Shown here: one piece after another, positions 63,480 through 64,000 of the stretch
Position numbering within the stretch: position 1 is the stretch's first letter
How the letters are laid out: every line of letters starts with the position of its first letter
Origin: Hyphomicrobiaceae bacterium
GTDB lineage: Bacteria > Pseudomonadota > Alphaproteobacteria > Rhizobiales > Hyphomicrobiaceae
NCBI GenBank assembly: GCA_025351355.1
Contig: JANXWC010000123.1
Span: forward strand, 1-64,000
Length of the DNA stretch: 64,000 nucleotides
Reading direction: 5' to 3'
Position numbers and translations under genes: made by a program
The notes under the pieces: model-generated
What the model was told of the DNA's origin: nothing
Database searches by the model: none
The model's input: only the letters and a program-made list of their open reading frames with translations

Positions 63480-64000
63480 TTACTGCGGCAGGCAGGCCAA
63501 CCGGATCACACCGACGATGAGTAGTATGATCAGGCAGCCCCCCGCGAGCAGCAGTCCGGCTTTAAGCGCGTGGCGGTCGTCGGCGGCAGTGCGATCGGGA
63601 AGTGCGGCCAGCAGTAACGCTGCGACAGGAAGCGAAGCCATGGCCGTGTGTCCGGCGGCAGCCGAGGCAATCGCCGCATAGATTTCCTTGGCATGCAACG
63701 CGGCTCCAGTGGCGGCGGCCGTGGGCAGGAATAAAGCGTTGCCCGTCACGCCGGAGCCGGTGACGAACCCACCGATCGCGCCGAGCCCGGTAACCGCCAC
63801 GAGGGCCCCGACGGCATCAAGGTCACGTATCGCGGCAGTCAGCGCGTCTGTCGCACCCGACGCAACCAGCAGCCGCGCCGTCAGCATGAACAGTGCCACC
63901 GTTGCCACCGCACGCCAACTGCGTTTGGCGACATCGCGGACAAGCTGGGTGTCGCACAGGCGCCAGCCGGCCAGCAACGTGGCGACCGTCAGCGACACCC
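63480..64000 (-). CDS. L-lactate permease-like transporter, C-terminal part (5' end outside window)
   Basis: About 172 visible residues of a polytopic membrane protein. The stretch GLGAIGGFVTGSGVTGNALFLPTAAATG resembles the LctP family motif near the C-terminus, followed by TMs (AALLLAAL, GLLLAGGCLIILLIVGVIRLA). Full LctP proteins have about 550 residues, so most lies outside. It runs towards murC. Assignment to LctP rather than another family of the ion transporter superfamily is moderately sure. Confidence 0.6.
   Translation of the reverse strand, partial: VSLTVATLLAGWRLCDTQLVRDVAKRSWRAVATVALFMLTARLLVASGATDALTAAIRDLDAVGALVAVTGLGAIGGFVTGSGVTGNALFLPTAAATGAALHAKEIYAAIASAAAGHTAMASLPVAALLLAALPDRTAADDRHALKAGLLLAGGCLIILLIVGVIRLACLPQ

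Noticed and set aside
1-64000. tRNA, rRNA, CRISPR arrays, insertion sequences, prophage or attachment sites
   Set aside because: No cloverleaf, regularly spaced repeat, transposase, integrase or phage gene was recognised in the intergenic regions or reading frames.

Overview
The window looks like a chromosomal segment of an alphaproteobacterium, most likely of the order Hyphomicrobiales (Rhizobiales). The basis is the gene set: tandem DUF2865 proteins, a DUF2842 gene next to an alphaproteobacterial ctaA, a CycM-like anchored cytochrome c, a yejABEF transporter with two binding proteins, and a probable rhizobial-type trans-acting small RNA. Genus cannot be fixed from the sequence. Coding density is high. 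I saw no tRNA, rRNA, CRISPR array, insertion sequence or prophage.

Layout: 0-2.6 kb holds an MBL-fold hydrolase (cut by the left edge), ruvX, a DUF599 membrane protein and a small L,D-transpeptidase. 2.8-7.5 kb is an RND efflux adaptor/pump pair. 7.6-10.2 kb has a solitary SLATT-domain membrane protein and a large L,D-transpeptidase, facing apart across a 519-base gap. 10.4-16.2 kb has a dimethylformamidase-like large protein preceded by repeated GTGCAATA palindromes, convergent with a minus-strand group (yggT, DUF167, folD, an SDR lacking the usual Tyr/Lys, and an enolase-superfamily enzyme). 16.3-22.3 kb has a dehydroshikimate dehydratase/dioxygenase-like fusion, a DUF1330 protein, an AlkA-type glycosylase, a HAD phosphatase, ctaA and a DUF2842 protein.

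22.3-30.6 kb is an exopolysaccharide cluster: polysaccharide deacetylase, a Wzc/GumC-type co-polymerase with a degenerate kinase domain, a Wza-type lipoprotein, a GT4 glycosyltransferase, a polyprenyl-phosphate sugar transferase and a Wzy/ligase. 30.6-34.3 kb is paaABCDE (phenylacetyl-CoA epoxidase). A candidate small RNA with anti-Shine-Dalgarno loops lies at about 34.72-34.81 kb. 34.8-39.0 kb has N-formylglutamate amidohydrolase and three little-known genes. 39.0-47.8 kb is a probable operon: two SBPs, yejB, yejE, yejF and a GhrA-type reductase. 48-53.6 kb has a cytochrome c, kdsB, a low-molecular-weight phosphatase, a pterin carbinolamine dehydratase, two DUF2865 proteins and a type II hydroxyacyl-CoA dehydrogenase-like SDR.

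53.7-63.5 kb runs threonine aldolase, murE, murF, mraY, murD, murG, murC. It is a peptidoglycan precursor operon from which the division genes usual for this cluster are absent: no ftsI before murE, no ftsW between murD and murG (these overlap by 4 bases), and no murB/ddl/ftsQAZ within the 529 bases after murC. A palindromic repeat block sits between mraY and murD. A lactate-permease-like gene, cut by the right edge, closes the window.

The most rewarding items are the candidate small RNA, the dcw cluster without ftsW, the tandem palindromes before the formamidase-like gene, the orphan SLATT protein and the kinase-dead-looking polysaccharide co-polymerase. No complete undescribed multi-gene system could be demonstrated from sequence reading alone.
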